Below, one piece after another: positions 33,029-40,511 of a stretch of 64,000 nt of DNA (its first letter is position 1; each line of letters begins with the position of its first letter). The notes below the pieces were generated by a model. That model was not told the DNA's origin. It saw only the letters and a list, made by a program, of their open reading frames with translations, and made no database searches. The position numbers and the translations under genes are program-made. This stretch comes from an uncultured Collinsella sp. (GTDB lineage: Bacteria > Actinomycetota > Coriobacteriia > Coriobacteriales > Coriobacteriaceae): NCBI GenBank assembly GCA_958427355.1, contig CAUACA010000002.1, positions 109,853 through 173,852 on the forward strand, given 5' to 3'.

Positions 33029-35677
33029 CTAGCAGACGGCGTAGTCCTGAGGCTCGCGGCCGTAGTAGGCGTCCAGGTAGAGCTCCTTGATCTCGCTCAT
33101 GAGCGGGTAGCGCGGGTTGGCGCCGGTGCACTGGTCGTTGAATGCCTGCTCGGTCATCTCGTCGAGGGTGTCGAGGAAGTACTGCTCGTCAACACCGTAG
33201 TCGGCGATGGTCTTCTTGACGCCGATGAAGTCCTTGAGCTCCTCGAGCTTCGTGATGAAGTTCTCGAAGACCTCCTTGTCGTCCTTGCCCTCGATGCCGC
33301 AGTACTTGGCCATCTCGGCGTAGTTGTGCAGCGCGTTGGGGTAAGGATACTGGGAGAAGGTACCCATCTTGACGGGAGCCTCGGCGGCGTTGTAGCGCAT
33401 GACGCGGGTCAGGATGACGGCGTTGGCGAGGCCGTGGGGCAGGTGATGGAAAGCGCCGAGCTTGTGGGCCATGGAGTGGTTGAGGCCCAGGAAGGCGTTG
33501 GCGAAGGCCATACCGGCCATGCAGGAGGCGTTGTGCATCTCCTCGCGGGCGTGCGGGTCCTTGGCGCCGTTCGTGAAGCTGGAGGGCAGGTTCTCAAAGA
33601 CGAGCTTGGCAGCGCGCTCGGAGAGGCCCTTGGTGTAGTCGGAAGCCATGATGGAGACGTAGGACTCGATGGCGTGGGTCATGACGTCGATGCCGGAGGC
33701 AGCGGTCAGGCCGCGCGGGGCGGTCATGCAGTTGTCGGCGTCGACGATAGCCATGTTGGGGAGCAGCGCGTAGTCGGCGAGCGGCCACTTGATGCCGGTC
33801 TCCTTGTCGGTGATGATGGCGAACGGCGTGCACTCGGAGCCGGTACCCGAGGAGGTCGGGACGGCGACGAAGTAGGCCTTCTTGCCCATCTCGGGGAAGG
33901 TGAAGATACGCTTGCGGATGTCCATGAAGTCCATGGCCATGTCCTCAAACTTGCACTCGGGGTGCTCGTACATCATCCACATGATCTTGCCGGCGTCCAT
34001 AGCGGAGCCACCGCCGACGGCGATGATGACGTCCGGCTCAAAGAGAGCCATCTGCTTGGCGCCGCGACGTGCGCACTGCAGCGACGGATCGGGCTCGACG
34101 TCGTAGAAGCAGTCGTGGGCGATGCCCATCTCGTCGAGCTTGGCCTCGATGGCGCGGGTGTTGCCATTCTTGAAGAGGAACTGGTCGGTGACGATGAAGG
34201 CGCGCTTCTTGCCCATGACGTTGCCCAGCTCGTCGAGGGCGACGGGCGTGGAACCCTTCTTGAAGTAGACCTTCTCGGGAGCGCGGAACCACAGCATGTT
34301 CTCACGGCGCTCGGCCACAGTCTTAACGTTGATCAAGTGCTTCACCCCAACGTTCTCGGAGACGGAGTTGCCGCCCCAGGAGCCGCAGCCCAGGGTCAGA
34401 GACGGCTTCATGCCAAAGTTGTACAGGTCACCGATGCCGCCGTGCGAGGACGGGGTGTTGATGACGATACGGCAGGCCTTCATGACGTGCTCGAACAGGC
34501 TGATCTTCTCGGCCTGGGCGGGGTGCACGTACAGAGAGGCGGTGTGGCCCGGGCCACCGGCGAGCACGAGGTGCTCGGCCTTGTCGACGGCCTCCTGGAA
34601 GTCCTTGGCGTGGTACATGGCCAGGACCGGGGAGAGCTTCTCGTGGGAGAACTCCTCCTTGGCGGGGTCGGTGGAGGTGACCTCGGCGATCAGGATCTTG
34701 GTCTTGGCGGGAACCTCGATGCCGGCGAGCTCGGCGATCTTGGCAGCGGCCATGCCGGGGATGCGGTGATCGAGAGCGCCGTTCTTGAACATGGCGGCAC
34801 GCAGGGCCTCCATCTCGGCACCCTGCTTGACGAAGTAGCAGCCGCGCTTCTGGAACTCGGCCTTAACCTGGTCATAGATGCTGTCGATTACGGTCACGGA
34901 CTGCTCGGAAGCGCAGATCATGCCGTTGTCGAAGGTCTTGGAGTGGATGATGGAGTTGACGGCGAGCAGCACGTCGGCGGTGTCGTCGATGACGACCGGG
35001 GTGTTACCGGCGCCAACGCCCAGGGCGGGCTTGCCCGAGGAGTACGCGGCCTTGACCATGCCCGGGCCACCGGTGGCGAGGATGATGTCGACGTCGCGCA
35101 TGACCATGTTAGTCAGCTCGATGGAGGGGACATCGACCCAGCCGATGATGCCCTCGGGGGCGCCGGCCTTGACGGCGGCGTCAAGCACGAGCTTGGCGGC
35201 GGCGATGGTGCACTTGGCGGCAGCCGGGTGCGGGGAGATGATGATGGCGTTGCGGGTCTTCAGGCAGATCAGCGTCTTGAAGATCGCGGTGGAGGTGGGG
35301 TTGGTCGTCGGGATGACGGCGCCCACGATGCCGATGGGCTCGGCGATCTTGGTGATGCCGTAAGCCTCGTCGCGCTCCAGGACACCACAGGTCTTGGTGT
35401 TCTTGTAAGCGTTGTAGATGTACTCTGCGGCGTAGTGGTTCTTGATGACCTTGTCCTCAAGAACGCCGCGGCCGGTCTCCTCGATGGCCATCTTCGCCAA
35501 CGGGATACGAGCCTTGTTGGCGGCCATGGCGGCCTCATAGAAGATCTTGTCGACCTGCTCCTGCGTGTACGTAGCAAAAAGCGCCTGGGCCTCTCGCATC
35601 TGAGCGAGCTTAGCCTCAAGCGCCTCTACGTTGTCCACAATTGCGGGAGTAGTGTTTTCCGGTGACTTTTTCACCAT
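33029..35677 (-). CDS. adhE: Bifunctional acetaldehyde-CoA/alcohol dehydrogenase
   Basis: AdhE reduces acetyl-CoA to acetaldehyde and then ethanol, recycling two NADH during fermentation; it often forms spirosomes. The 882-residue protein has an N-terminal aldehyde dehydrogenase domain (about 1-440), including GPGMVKAAYSSGKPALGVGAGNTPVVID and the nucleophile Cys in DNGMICASEQS. The iron-dependent alcohol dehydrogenase domain follows (about 455-870), with IAVGGGSAMDAGK and GTGSECTPFAIITD. ATG at 35677 follows AAGGAGACA (minus strand). It is the main fermentative gene in the window, with dyad DNA upstream. Confidence 0.96.
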   Translation of the reverse strand: MVKKSPENTTPAIVDNVEALEAKLAQMREAQALFATYTQEQVDKIFYEAAMAANKARIPLAKMAIEETGRGVLEDKVIKNHYAAEYIYNAYKNTKTCGVLERDEAYGITKIAEPIGIVGAVIPTTNPTSTAIFKTLICLKTRNAIIISPHPAAAKCTIAAAKLVLDAAVKAGAPEGIIGWVDVPSIELTNMVMRDVDIILATGGPGMVKAAYSSGKPALGVGAGNTPVVIDDTADVLLAVNSIIHSKTFDNGMICASEQSVTVIDSIYDQVKAEFQKRGCYFVKQGAEMEALRAAMFKNGALDHRIPGMAAAKIAELAGIEVPAKTKILIAEVTSTDPAKEEFSHEKLSPVLAMYHAKDFQEAVDKAEHLVLAGGPGHTASLYVHPAQAEKISLFEHVMKACRIVINTPSSHGGIGDLYNFGMKPSLTLGCGSWGGNSVSENVGVKHLINVKTVAERRENMLWFRAPEKVYFKKGSTPVALDELGNVMGKKRAFIVTDQFLFKNGNTRAIEAKLDEMGIAHDCFYDVEPDPSLQCARRGAKQMALFEPDVIIAVGGGSAMDAGKIMWMMYEHPECKFEDMAMDFMDIRKRIFTFPEMGKKAYFVAVPTSSGTGSECTPFAIITDKETGIKWPLADYALLPNMAIVDADNCMTAPRGLTAASGIDVMTHAIESYVSIMASDYTKGLSERAAKLVFENLPSSFTNGAKDPHAREEMHNASCMAGMAFANAFLGLNHSMAHKLGAFHHLPHGLANAVILTRVMRYNAAEAPVKMGTFSQYPYPNALHNYAEMAKYCGIEGKDDKEVFENFITKLEELKDFIGVKKTIADYGVDEQYFLDTLDEMTEQAFNDQCTGANPRYPLMSEIKELYLDAYYGREPQDYAVC

Positions 35678-35830
35678 TTGTGTCTCCTTGCGATCGGAGA
35701 TTTACCCTACGCCTTGCATGATAGCAAGAAATTATTCGGCGAACGGTAAGATTCCTCTAAAAGGCACACTAAAACGCTTCAATAAACTGAAACGTTTTAA
35801 CTAAAACTATTTGCCTGCTGCATCGCCCCG
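35678..35830 (-). promoter_or_regulatory. adhE upstream region
   Basis: This holds the adhE ribosome binding site (GGAGACA), a possible minus-strand -10 TATCAT (plus 35718-35723) and, 50-75 bp further up, the dyad at 35770-35799. No good -35 was found. No gene is seen. Confidence 0.4.
35770..35799. promoter_or_regulatory. Dyad operator-like sequence upstream of adhE
   Basis: TAAAACGCTTC (35770-35780) and GAAACGTTTTA (35789-35799) are inverted copies with one mismatch, separated by 8 bp. Each arm also resembles an AAACGTTT-type palindrome with a central CG, as bound by LacI/GalR-family regulators. Which regulator binds is unknown; it does not look like a Rex box. Confidence 0.5.
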
Positions 35831-35847
35831 CTCATTGGGGACAGACT
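35831..35847 (+). repeat. Left inverted repeat of a transposase remnant
   Basis: CTCATTGGGGACAGACT is an exact 17-bp inverted copy of 36059-36075. It marks the left boundary of a 245-bp block holding a decayed transposase. Confidence 0.75.
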
Positions 35848-36046
35848 CTCATGAGTATTTCAATGGGAAAACGGGACATCTGTTTGATAATCGTTATTCG
35901 CGGGTCGCGGTTGAGTCGGACACACAGGCGGTGCAGCTACTCGATTACATCCATTTCAATCCCGTGTAAGGTGCGTCCGACTCGCTCGAGGCGTACCGTT
36001 AGTTACAAGGCATACCAGCTGCGCTATGATCCCTTTGACATCTGCA
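35841..36046 (+). pseudogene. Remnant of a Y1-type (IS200/REP-associated) transposase
   Basis: In frame from 35841 the sequence reads HEYFNGKTGHLFDNRYSRV, then ESDTQAVQLLDYIHFNPV and a stop at 35967-35969. These match the conserved middle of Y1_Tnp/RAYT transposases (FN..Y-G-GHLFQ-RY ... YIHLNPV). A shift of one base restores the next conserved piece, SYKAYQ near 36002-36019. The catalytic N-terminus with the HuH motif is missing. So it is a short, frameshifted, inactive internal fragment. It sits between inverted repeats and next to the rpmB terminator. Confidence 0.75.
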
Positions 36047-36058
36047 AACCCTCATATA

Positions 36059-36075
36059 AGTCTGTCCCCAATGAG
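36059..36075 (-). repeat. Right inverted repeat of a transposase remnant
   Basis: AGTCTGTCCCCAATGAG is the exact reverse complement of 35831-35847. It ends only a few bases from the rpmB terminator hairpin. Confidence 0.75.
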
Positions 36076-36078
36076 TGC

Positions 36079-36111
36079 AAAAAGGCGCCCTCCGTAGGGG
36101 AGGGCGCCTTT
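36079..36111 (-). terminator. rpmB terminator
   Basis: AAGGCGCCCTCC pairs perfectly with GGAGGGCGCCTT (36099-36110). On the minus strand it is followed by TTTTTGC, so it ends rpmB transcription. Confidence 0.88.
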
Positions 36112-36179
36112 GGTAAGTTCTATGTGAACGCGAGGTCTTTGACCCGGAGAGTCCGAGGTACTTGTTGGTAAGACCTTAT

Positions 36180-36368
36180 TTAGGAGCGCGCAACCTTGCC
36201 AGACTTGAGGCAGGTGGAGCAAACGTTCATCTTGCGACGGTGACCATCGACGACGACGTAAACGCGCTGGATGTTGGGGCGGAACTTACGGTTGGTGACG
36301 CGGTGAGAGTGGCTGATGGAGCGACCGGCAACGGGGTGCTTACCGCAAACTTCGCAAACTTTGGACAT
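36180..36368 (-). CDS. rpmB: 50S ribosomal protein L28
   Basis: The 62-residue protein starts MSKVCEVCGKHPVAGRSISH and contains the CxxC pairs CEVC and CSTC, typical of the zinc-binding form of L28. The minus-strand AAGGAGGGT a few bases upstream fixes the ATG at 36368; an in-frame ATG at 36416 lies before that site. It is a single-gene unit with its own promoter and terminator. Confidence 0.96.
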   Translation of the reverse strand: MSKVCEVCGKHPVAGRSISHSHRVTNRKFRPNIQRVYVVVDGHRRKMNVCSTCLKSGKVARS

Positions 36369-36422
36369 AACTGACCCTCCTTGGGCGACAAACGAACATG
36401 TCGCGTTAACAAACAAGCCTGA

Positions 36423-36431
36423 ACTATAGCA
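36423..36431 (-). promoter_or_regulatory. Extended -10 promoter of rpmB
   Basis: On the minus strand TGCTATAGT forms an extended -10 about 55 nt before rpmB. A TTGCGC lies 20 bp upstream, too far for a normal -35. The same TGCTATAGT precedes rpsT at 49112-49120. Confidence 0.5.
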
Positions 36432-36683
36432 CAGAAGTCGCTCCCTGTGCGCAATCTACACAGAGATATTCCTCTTTTGGCGATAGTGCCCACGCCACGG
36501 CCCTGGACGTAGATCCGATTTGCGTGCAGCAGAGGGGATTATGCCAGCTCGTGCGTGCGTTTTCAAGCTCGTCCCACAAATATATATAGGTTTATGGAGC
36601 ATTGGGCTCCGTTTACGGATTGCTCTGTATTTATGCTCGCAATTAAGCTCGAGGTTGGCTACACTATCCCTTGACCATTAAAG
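36432..36683. other. Intergenic DNA between rpmB and the pyr leader
   Basis: No gene is visible. The stretch is richer in A+T around 36580-36660. It presumably holds the pyr operon promoter; TACACT (36660-36665) is a possible -10, but no matching -35 was found. Confidence 0.3.
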
Positions 36684-36781
36684 GGGTACGAGATACCCAC
36701 ATGGAATTACATAGCTGCCATGCGAGCAGCCTTTCCTGTGGGTGTCTGGTCCGCTTTAAGCGGTCGGGCATCTATTTTTTT
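36684..36781 (+). promoter_or_regulatory. Candidate transcription attenuator of the pyr operon
   Basis: Three competing RNA structures can be drawn. Antiterminator: AGATACCCACA (36691-36701) pairs over 11 bp with TGTGGGTGTCT (36737-36747), extended by GGAA/TTCC inside and capped by a GCTGC/GCAGC hairpin. Terminator: GGTGTCT (36741-36747) pairs with GGGCATC (36766-36772), with CCGC/GCGG inside, then TATTTTTTT. Anti-antiterminator: GGGTA (36684-36688) with TACCC (36694-36698). This is the logic of PyrR-controlled attenuators, and pyrR is the next gene. Confidence 0.65.
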
Positions 36782-36820
36782 GACTGTGTCAGCAGTCAAG
36801 ACATGTGAGGAAGGAGATCG

Positions 36821-37405
36821 ATGGGCACGACTTCCCCCAAGGCGGTCATCATGGACGAGACCGCCGTCAATCGAGCGATGACCCGCATCGCGCACGAGAT
36901 TCTCGAGCGCAACGAGGGCTGTGAAGACCTCGCTCTGGTCGGCATCGTCACGCGCGGCGACCTTCTGGCAAAGAAGCTCGCCGAGGAGATCAAGGAGATC
37001 GAGGGCGTCGAAGTTCCGCTCGGCAGCCTGGACATCAGCTTCTACCGCGATGACTATGCGACCAATTTCGCTCCCGCGATCCACGCCACCAACATTCCCT
37101 TTAGCGTCGACGGCAAGCGCGTCGTGCTGGTGGACGACATCCTGTACACGGGTCGTACCATCCGCGCCGCTCTGGACGCCGTCATGGACCTGGGCCGTCC
37201 GAGCCGTATTGAGCTGGCAGTTCTCGTTGACCGCGGTCACCGCGAGCTCCCCATCTCGCCGGACTTTGTCGGCAAGAACGTTCCCTCGTCGCATGAGGAG
37301 AACGTGCACCTATATATGAAGGAAGTCGACGGCCACACCGCCGTCGAGATTAACGACGTCGCGCCGGGTTCCCACGTGGGCTCCGCGCCGCTGGGAGGTG
37401 AGTAG
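36821..37405 (+). CDS. pyrR: Bifunctional pyr operon regulator / uracil phosphoribosyltransferase PyrR
   Basis: In characterised systems PyrR binds pyr mRNA when UMP is high, and it also has phosphoribosyltransferase activity. The 194-residue protein contains the PRPP loop VVLVDDILYTGRTIRAALDA (about 104-123), LVGIVTRGDLLAKKL and DISFYRDDYA. The start ATG 36821 follows AGGAAGGAG. It is the first gene after the attenuator, so it can regulate its own operon, and is followed by pyrB after 4 nt. Confidence 0.95.
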   Translation: MGTTSPKAVIMDETAVNRAMTRIAHEILERNEGCEDLALVGIVTRGDLLAKKLAEEIKEIEGVEVPLGSLDISFYRDDYATNFAPAIHATNIPFSVDGKRVVLVDDILYTGRTIRAALDAVMDLGRPSRIELAVLVDRGHRELPISPDFVGKNVPSSHEENVHLYMKEVDGHTAVEINDVAPGSHVGSAPLGGE

Positions 37406-37409
37406 TACC

Positions 37410-38354
37410 GTGGCGTTCAACCATAAGCACCTGATCGACATTACCGAGTACTCCGAAGAGGACATCAAGCTCATCCTCGAGACCGCCAAGGCGTTCTCCG
37501 AGGTCAACGAGCGTGCGATCAAAAAGGTCCCCACGCTCAAGGGCAAGACCATCGTCAACATGTTCAACGAGCCCTCGACGCGCACCCGTAGCTCCTTCGA
37601 GCTCGCCGAGAAGCGTCTTTCGGCCGATAGCCTTAACTTTGGCGGCTCCTCGACCTCCACGGTCAAGGGTGAGAGCCTCGTCGACACCGTCGAGACCCTC
37701 AACGCCTACAAGATCGACTGCATCGTCGTGCGCGATAAGCACGCCGGTGCTCCCTACATCGTCACGCAGAACTCGCCCGCGAGCGTCATCTGCGCCGGCG
37801 ACGGCAAGCACAACCACCCCACGCAGGCCCTGCTGGACCTGTACACCATTTGGCAGCACAAGGGTGACTTCCACGGTCTGAAGGTCGCCGTCGTCGGCGA
37901 TATCTCACACTCCCGTGTCTGCGGCTCGCTGATTCCCGCCCTTAAGATCATGGGCTGCGAGACCTACGCCGTCGCCCCCGGCACGCTGTTGCCGCCGGCG
38001 CCCGAGGTCCTGGGCTGCGACCACGTGACGAGCGATCTCGATTCCGTCCTGCCCGAGCTGGACGTCGTCTACATGCTGCGCGTGCAGCAGGAGCGCCTCG
38101 AGGGTGCCCCGTTCCCGACCATTCGCGAGTACCACAAGCTCTTCGGCCTGACCAAGGACCGCGAGAAGCTCATGAAGCCCGACGCGATCATCTGCCACCC
38201 GGGCCCCATCAACCGCGGTGTCGAGTTCGACTCCTATATGGCCGACCACCCGCAACGCTCCGTCATCCTGGAGCAGGTCTACGCCGGTATCTGCGTGCGT
38301 ATGGCTATCCTGTATCTGCTGCTTGGAGGTGCCGATAATGGCCTTGCTTCTTAA
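37410..38354 (+). CDS. pyrB: Aspartate carbamoyltransferase catalytic subunit
   Basis: PyrB condenses carbamoyl phosphate with aspartate. The 314-residue protein has NEPSTRTRSSFELAEKRL (carbamoyl phosphate site, about 49-66) and HNHPTQALLDLYT near 132. GTG 37410 is correctly spaced from GGGAGG; a GTG at 37398 overlaps that site. No pyrI regulatory subunit gene is present, as is usual beside pyrR. It overlaps pyrC by 17 nt. Confidence 0.95.
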   Translation: MAFNHKHLIDITEYSEEDIKLILETAKAFSEVNERAIKKVPTLKGKTIVNMFNEPSTRTRSSFELAEKRLSADSLNFGGSSTSTVKGESLVDTVETLNAYKIDCIVVRDKHAGAPYIVTQNSPASVICAGDGKHNHPTQALLDLYTIWQHKGDFHGLKVAVVGDISHSRVCGSLIPALKIMGCETYAVAPGTLLPPAPEVLGCDHVTSDLDSVLPELDVVYMLRVQQERLEGAPFPTIREYHKLFGLTKDREKLMKPDAIICHPGPINRGVEFDSYMADHPQRSVILEQVYAGICVRMAILYLLLGGADNGLAS

Positions 38355-39627
38355 GAATGCCCACGTCGTCGACCCGTCCGTCGAGCTTGACGGTGTCGTT
38401 GACGTCCTGATTGACGGCGACAAGATCGCCGAGGTCGGTGAGAATCTCGCTGCCGAGGGAGCCGAGGTCCGCGACCTTTCCGGCAAGTACCTCGTCCCCG
38501 GCCTGGTGGATATGCACGTTCACCTTCGCGAGCCCGGCTACGAGGTCAAAGAGGACATCGAGAGCGGCACCCGCGCAGCTGCCAAGGGCGGCTTTACCGG
38601 CGTGTGCTCCATGCCCAATACCGATCCCGTCACCGATAACGGCACCGTTGTGGAGTTCGTCAAGTCCCGTGCTGCCGAGGTCGGTCACTGCCGCGTCTAT
38701 CCGTCGGGCGCCATGACCCGCGGTCTTAAGGGCGAGGCCATGTCCGAGATGGGCGATATGGTCGCCCACGGCGCCGTCGCCTTCACCGACGACGGTCGTG
38801 GCGTGCAGGGCGCGGGCATGCTCCGTCGCTGCATGGACTACGGCAAGATGTTCGGCAAGGTCTTTATGAGCCACTGCCAGGACGAGGACCTGGTCGGCCA
38901 CGGCCAGATCAACGAGGGCAAGGTTTCGACCCGTCTGGCTCTCGAGGGCTGGCCGGCTGCCGGCGAGGAGCTCCAGATCGCCCGTGACATTGAGATCGCC
39001 AAGCTGACCGGTGCCAAGCTGCACATCCAGCACATCTCCACCTCTCACGGTCTCGAGCTCGTGCGTGCCGGTAAGGCCGCCGGCGTTCAGGTTACCTGCG
39101 AGGCCACCCCGCACCACATGTTCCTGACCGAGAACGACCTGGACGAGACCTACAACACCTCGCTCAAGGTCAACCCGCCGCTGCGTACCGAGGAGGATGC
39201 CGAGGCCATCCGTCAGGGCGTCATCGACGGCACCGTCGACGCTATCGTCACCGATCACGCTCCCCACACCCCGTGGGAGAAGGCCCGCGAGTTCGAGCTT
39301 GCGCCCTTTGGTATGATCGGCCTCGAGACCTCGCTGTCGCTCGTACTCACCGAGCTGGTCAACACGGGCAAGATGAGCATGGGCCGCATGGTCGAGCTCA
39401 TGGCCATCAAACCGCGTGAGATCCTGGGTCTCGACCAGGTTCAGGTCAAGGCGGGCTCCGTTGCCGACCTGACCGTGTTCGACGCTTCCGCCACCTGGAC
39501 GGTTGGCGAGGACGGTTACGAGTCGCGCGCCGAAAACTCCGGTTTCGCCGGCCGCACGCTTACCGGCCGTGCCACCGATGTGTTTGTCGGCGGTAAGCAG
39601 ACGCTCGCCGACGGCTGCATCTGCTAG
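38338..39627 (+). CDS. pyrC: Dihydroorotase
   Basis: This zinc amidohydrolase closes carbamoyl aspartate to dihydroorotate. The 429-residue protein has the metal motif DMHVHLREPG (about 58-67), then metal-binding histidines in FMSHCQD and HIQHIST, and TDHAPHTPWEK near 305. It is the type I class, typical of Gram-positive operons. ATG 38338 lies inside the end of pyrB behind GGAGGT, implying coupling. Confidence 0.95.
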   Translation: MALLLKNAHVVDPSVELDGVVDVLIDGDKIAEVGENLAAEGAEVRDLSGKYLVPGLVDMHVHLREPGYEVKEDIESGTRAAAKGGFTGVCSMPNTDPVTDNGTVVEFVKSRAAEVGHCRVYPSGAMTRGLKGEAMSEMGDMVAHGAVAFTDDGRGVQGAGMLRRCMDYGKMFGKVFMSHCQDEDLVGHGQINEGKVSTRLALEGWPAAGEELQIARDIEIAKLTGAKLHIQHISTSHGLELVRAGKAAGVQVTCEATPHHMFLTENDLDETYNTSLKVNPPLRTEEDAEAIRQGVIDGTVDAIVTDHAPHTPWEKAREFELAPFGMIGLETSLSLVLTELVNTGKMSMGRMVELMAIKPREILGLDQVQVKAGSVADLTVFDASATWTVGEDGYESRAENSGFAGRTLTGRATDVFVGGKQTLADGCIC

Positions 39628-39647
39628 CATAGCCTTATCGCTTTTGT

Positions 39648-39672
39648 GCGCGGTGCCCTTGCGGTGCCGCGC
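39648..39672 (+). terminator. Hairpin between pyrC and pyrK
   Basis: GCGCGG-TGCC pairs with GGTG-CCGCGC, followed by TTTCTGTTCGTTTT. It could be a weak terminator or a processing site inside the pyr operon; the downstream genes have no obvious promoter. Confidence 0.4.
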
Positions 39673-39719
39673 TTTCTGTTCGTTTTGACCATGCAACCGC
39701 ATGGGGGATTGGAGCGTCT

Positions 39720-40511
39720 ATGCCCACACCTTCCACTGCACGCATGCACGACTTCGAGGTCGTCTCGAACCAGGAGATCGCCGACGGCATCTTCTCGCTC
39801 GTCATCTCGGCCCCCAAGCTTGCAAGTGCGCTCAAGCCCGGCCAGTTTGTGAACATTGCCGTGCCCGGCGATGCTTCCTCGCTGCTTCGCGTGCCCCTGA
39901 GCTTCTATCGCGCCGACGCCGAGGCCGGCACCGTCGAGCTGTGGTACGCCGTCGTGGGCGACGATACCCGTCGTTTGTCCCAGATGGGCCCTGGCTCCAC
40001 CTCTAACCTGCTGGGCCCCGGTGGCCGTGGCTGGATGGTACTCGAGGGCACCAGGAAGGCCCTGCTCGTCGCCGGTGGCATCGGTGTTCCGCCCGTGCTG
40101 TGCCTTGCCGGCAAGCTTGCCGAGCAGGGTGTGGCCGTCGACGTGTGCCTGGGTTTTGGCACCGCTTCCAAGGCCGTGGGCATCGATGAGTTCCGCGCGC
40201 TGGGCGCCACGGTTAACGTGTGCACCGACGACGGTACGCTGGGTACGCACGGTTTTTGCACCGATCCGGCAGCCGATCTGCTCGGCGAGGGCGGCTACGA
40301 CTACGTGGCCAGCTGCGGTCCCGCCGTCATGATGAAGAAAGTCGCCGCCGCTGCCGCCGAGGCCGGTGCGTACTGCGAGGTGTCGCTCGAGCGCATGATG
40401 AGCTGCGGCTTTGGCGCCTGCAACACCTGCAATGTCGAGACGGTCGACGGTATGAAGGGCGCTTGCATGTGCGGCCCCGTGTTCGATGCTTCCAAGGTGG
40501 TGGTCTTCTAG
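39720..40511 (+). CDS. pyrK: Dihydroorotate dehydrogenase B electron transfer subunit
   Basis: PyrK passes electrons from dihydroorotate oxidation to NAD through FAD and a [2Fe-2S] cluster. The 263-residue protein has an FAD-binding PLSFYR motif near 60, an NAD-binding LLVAGGIGVPPVL near 118, and cluster cysteines in CGFGACNTCNVETVDGMKGAC. ATG 39720 follows TTGGAGCG. Presence of pyrK shows that the neighbouring PyrD is the class 1B, NAD-linked type. Confidence 0.95.
   Translation: MPTPSTARMHDFEVVSNQEIADGIFSLVISAPKLASALKPGQFVNIAVPGDASSLLRVPLSFYRADAEAGTVELWYAVVGDDTRRLSQMGPGSTSNLLGPGGRGWMVLEGTRKALLVAGGIGVPPVLCLAGKLAEQGVAVDVCLGFGTASKAVGIDEFRALGATVNVCTDDGTLGTHGFCTDPAADLLGEGGYDYVASCGPAVMMKKVAAAAAEAGAYCEVSLERMMSCGFGACNTCNVETVDGMKGACMCGPVFDASKVVVF

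Noticed and set aside
33020..35665. Very long open frame on the plus strand across adhE
   Set aside because: It mirrors the adhE frame exactly, has low-complexity Leu/Gly/Val-rich composition with no family motifs, and results from GC-rich codon bias. adhE on the minus strand explains the region fully.
36671..36697. TTGACC...GATACC as the pyr operon promoter
   Set aside because: The spacer would be 15 bp, the -10 is poor, and the start would fall inside the antiterminator arm, destroying the attenuator.
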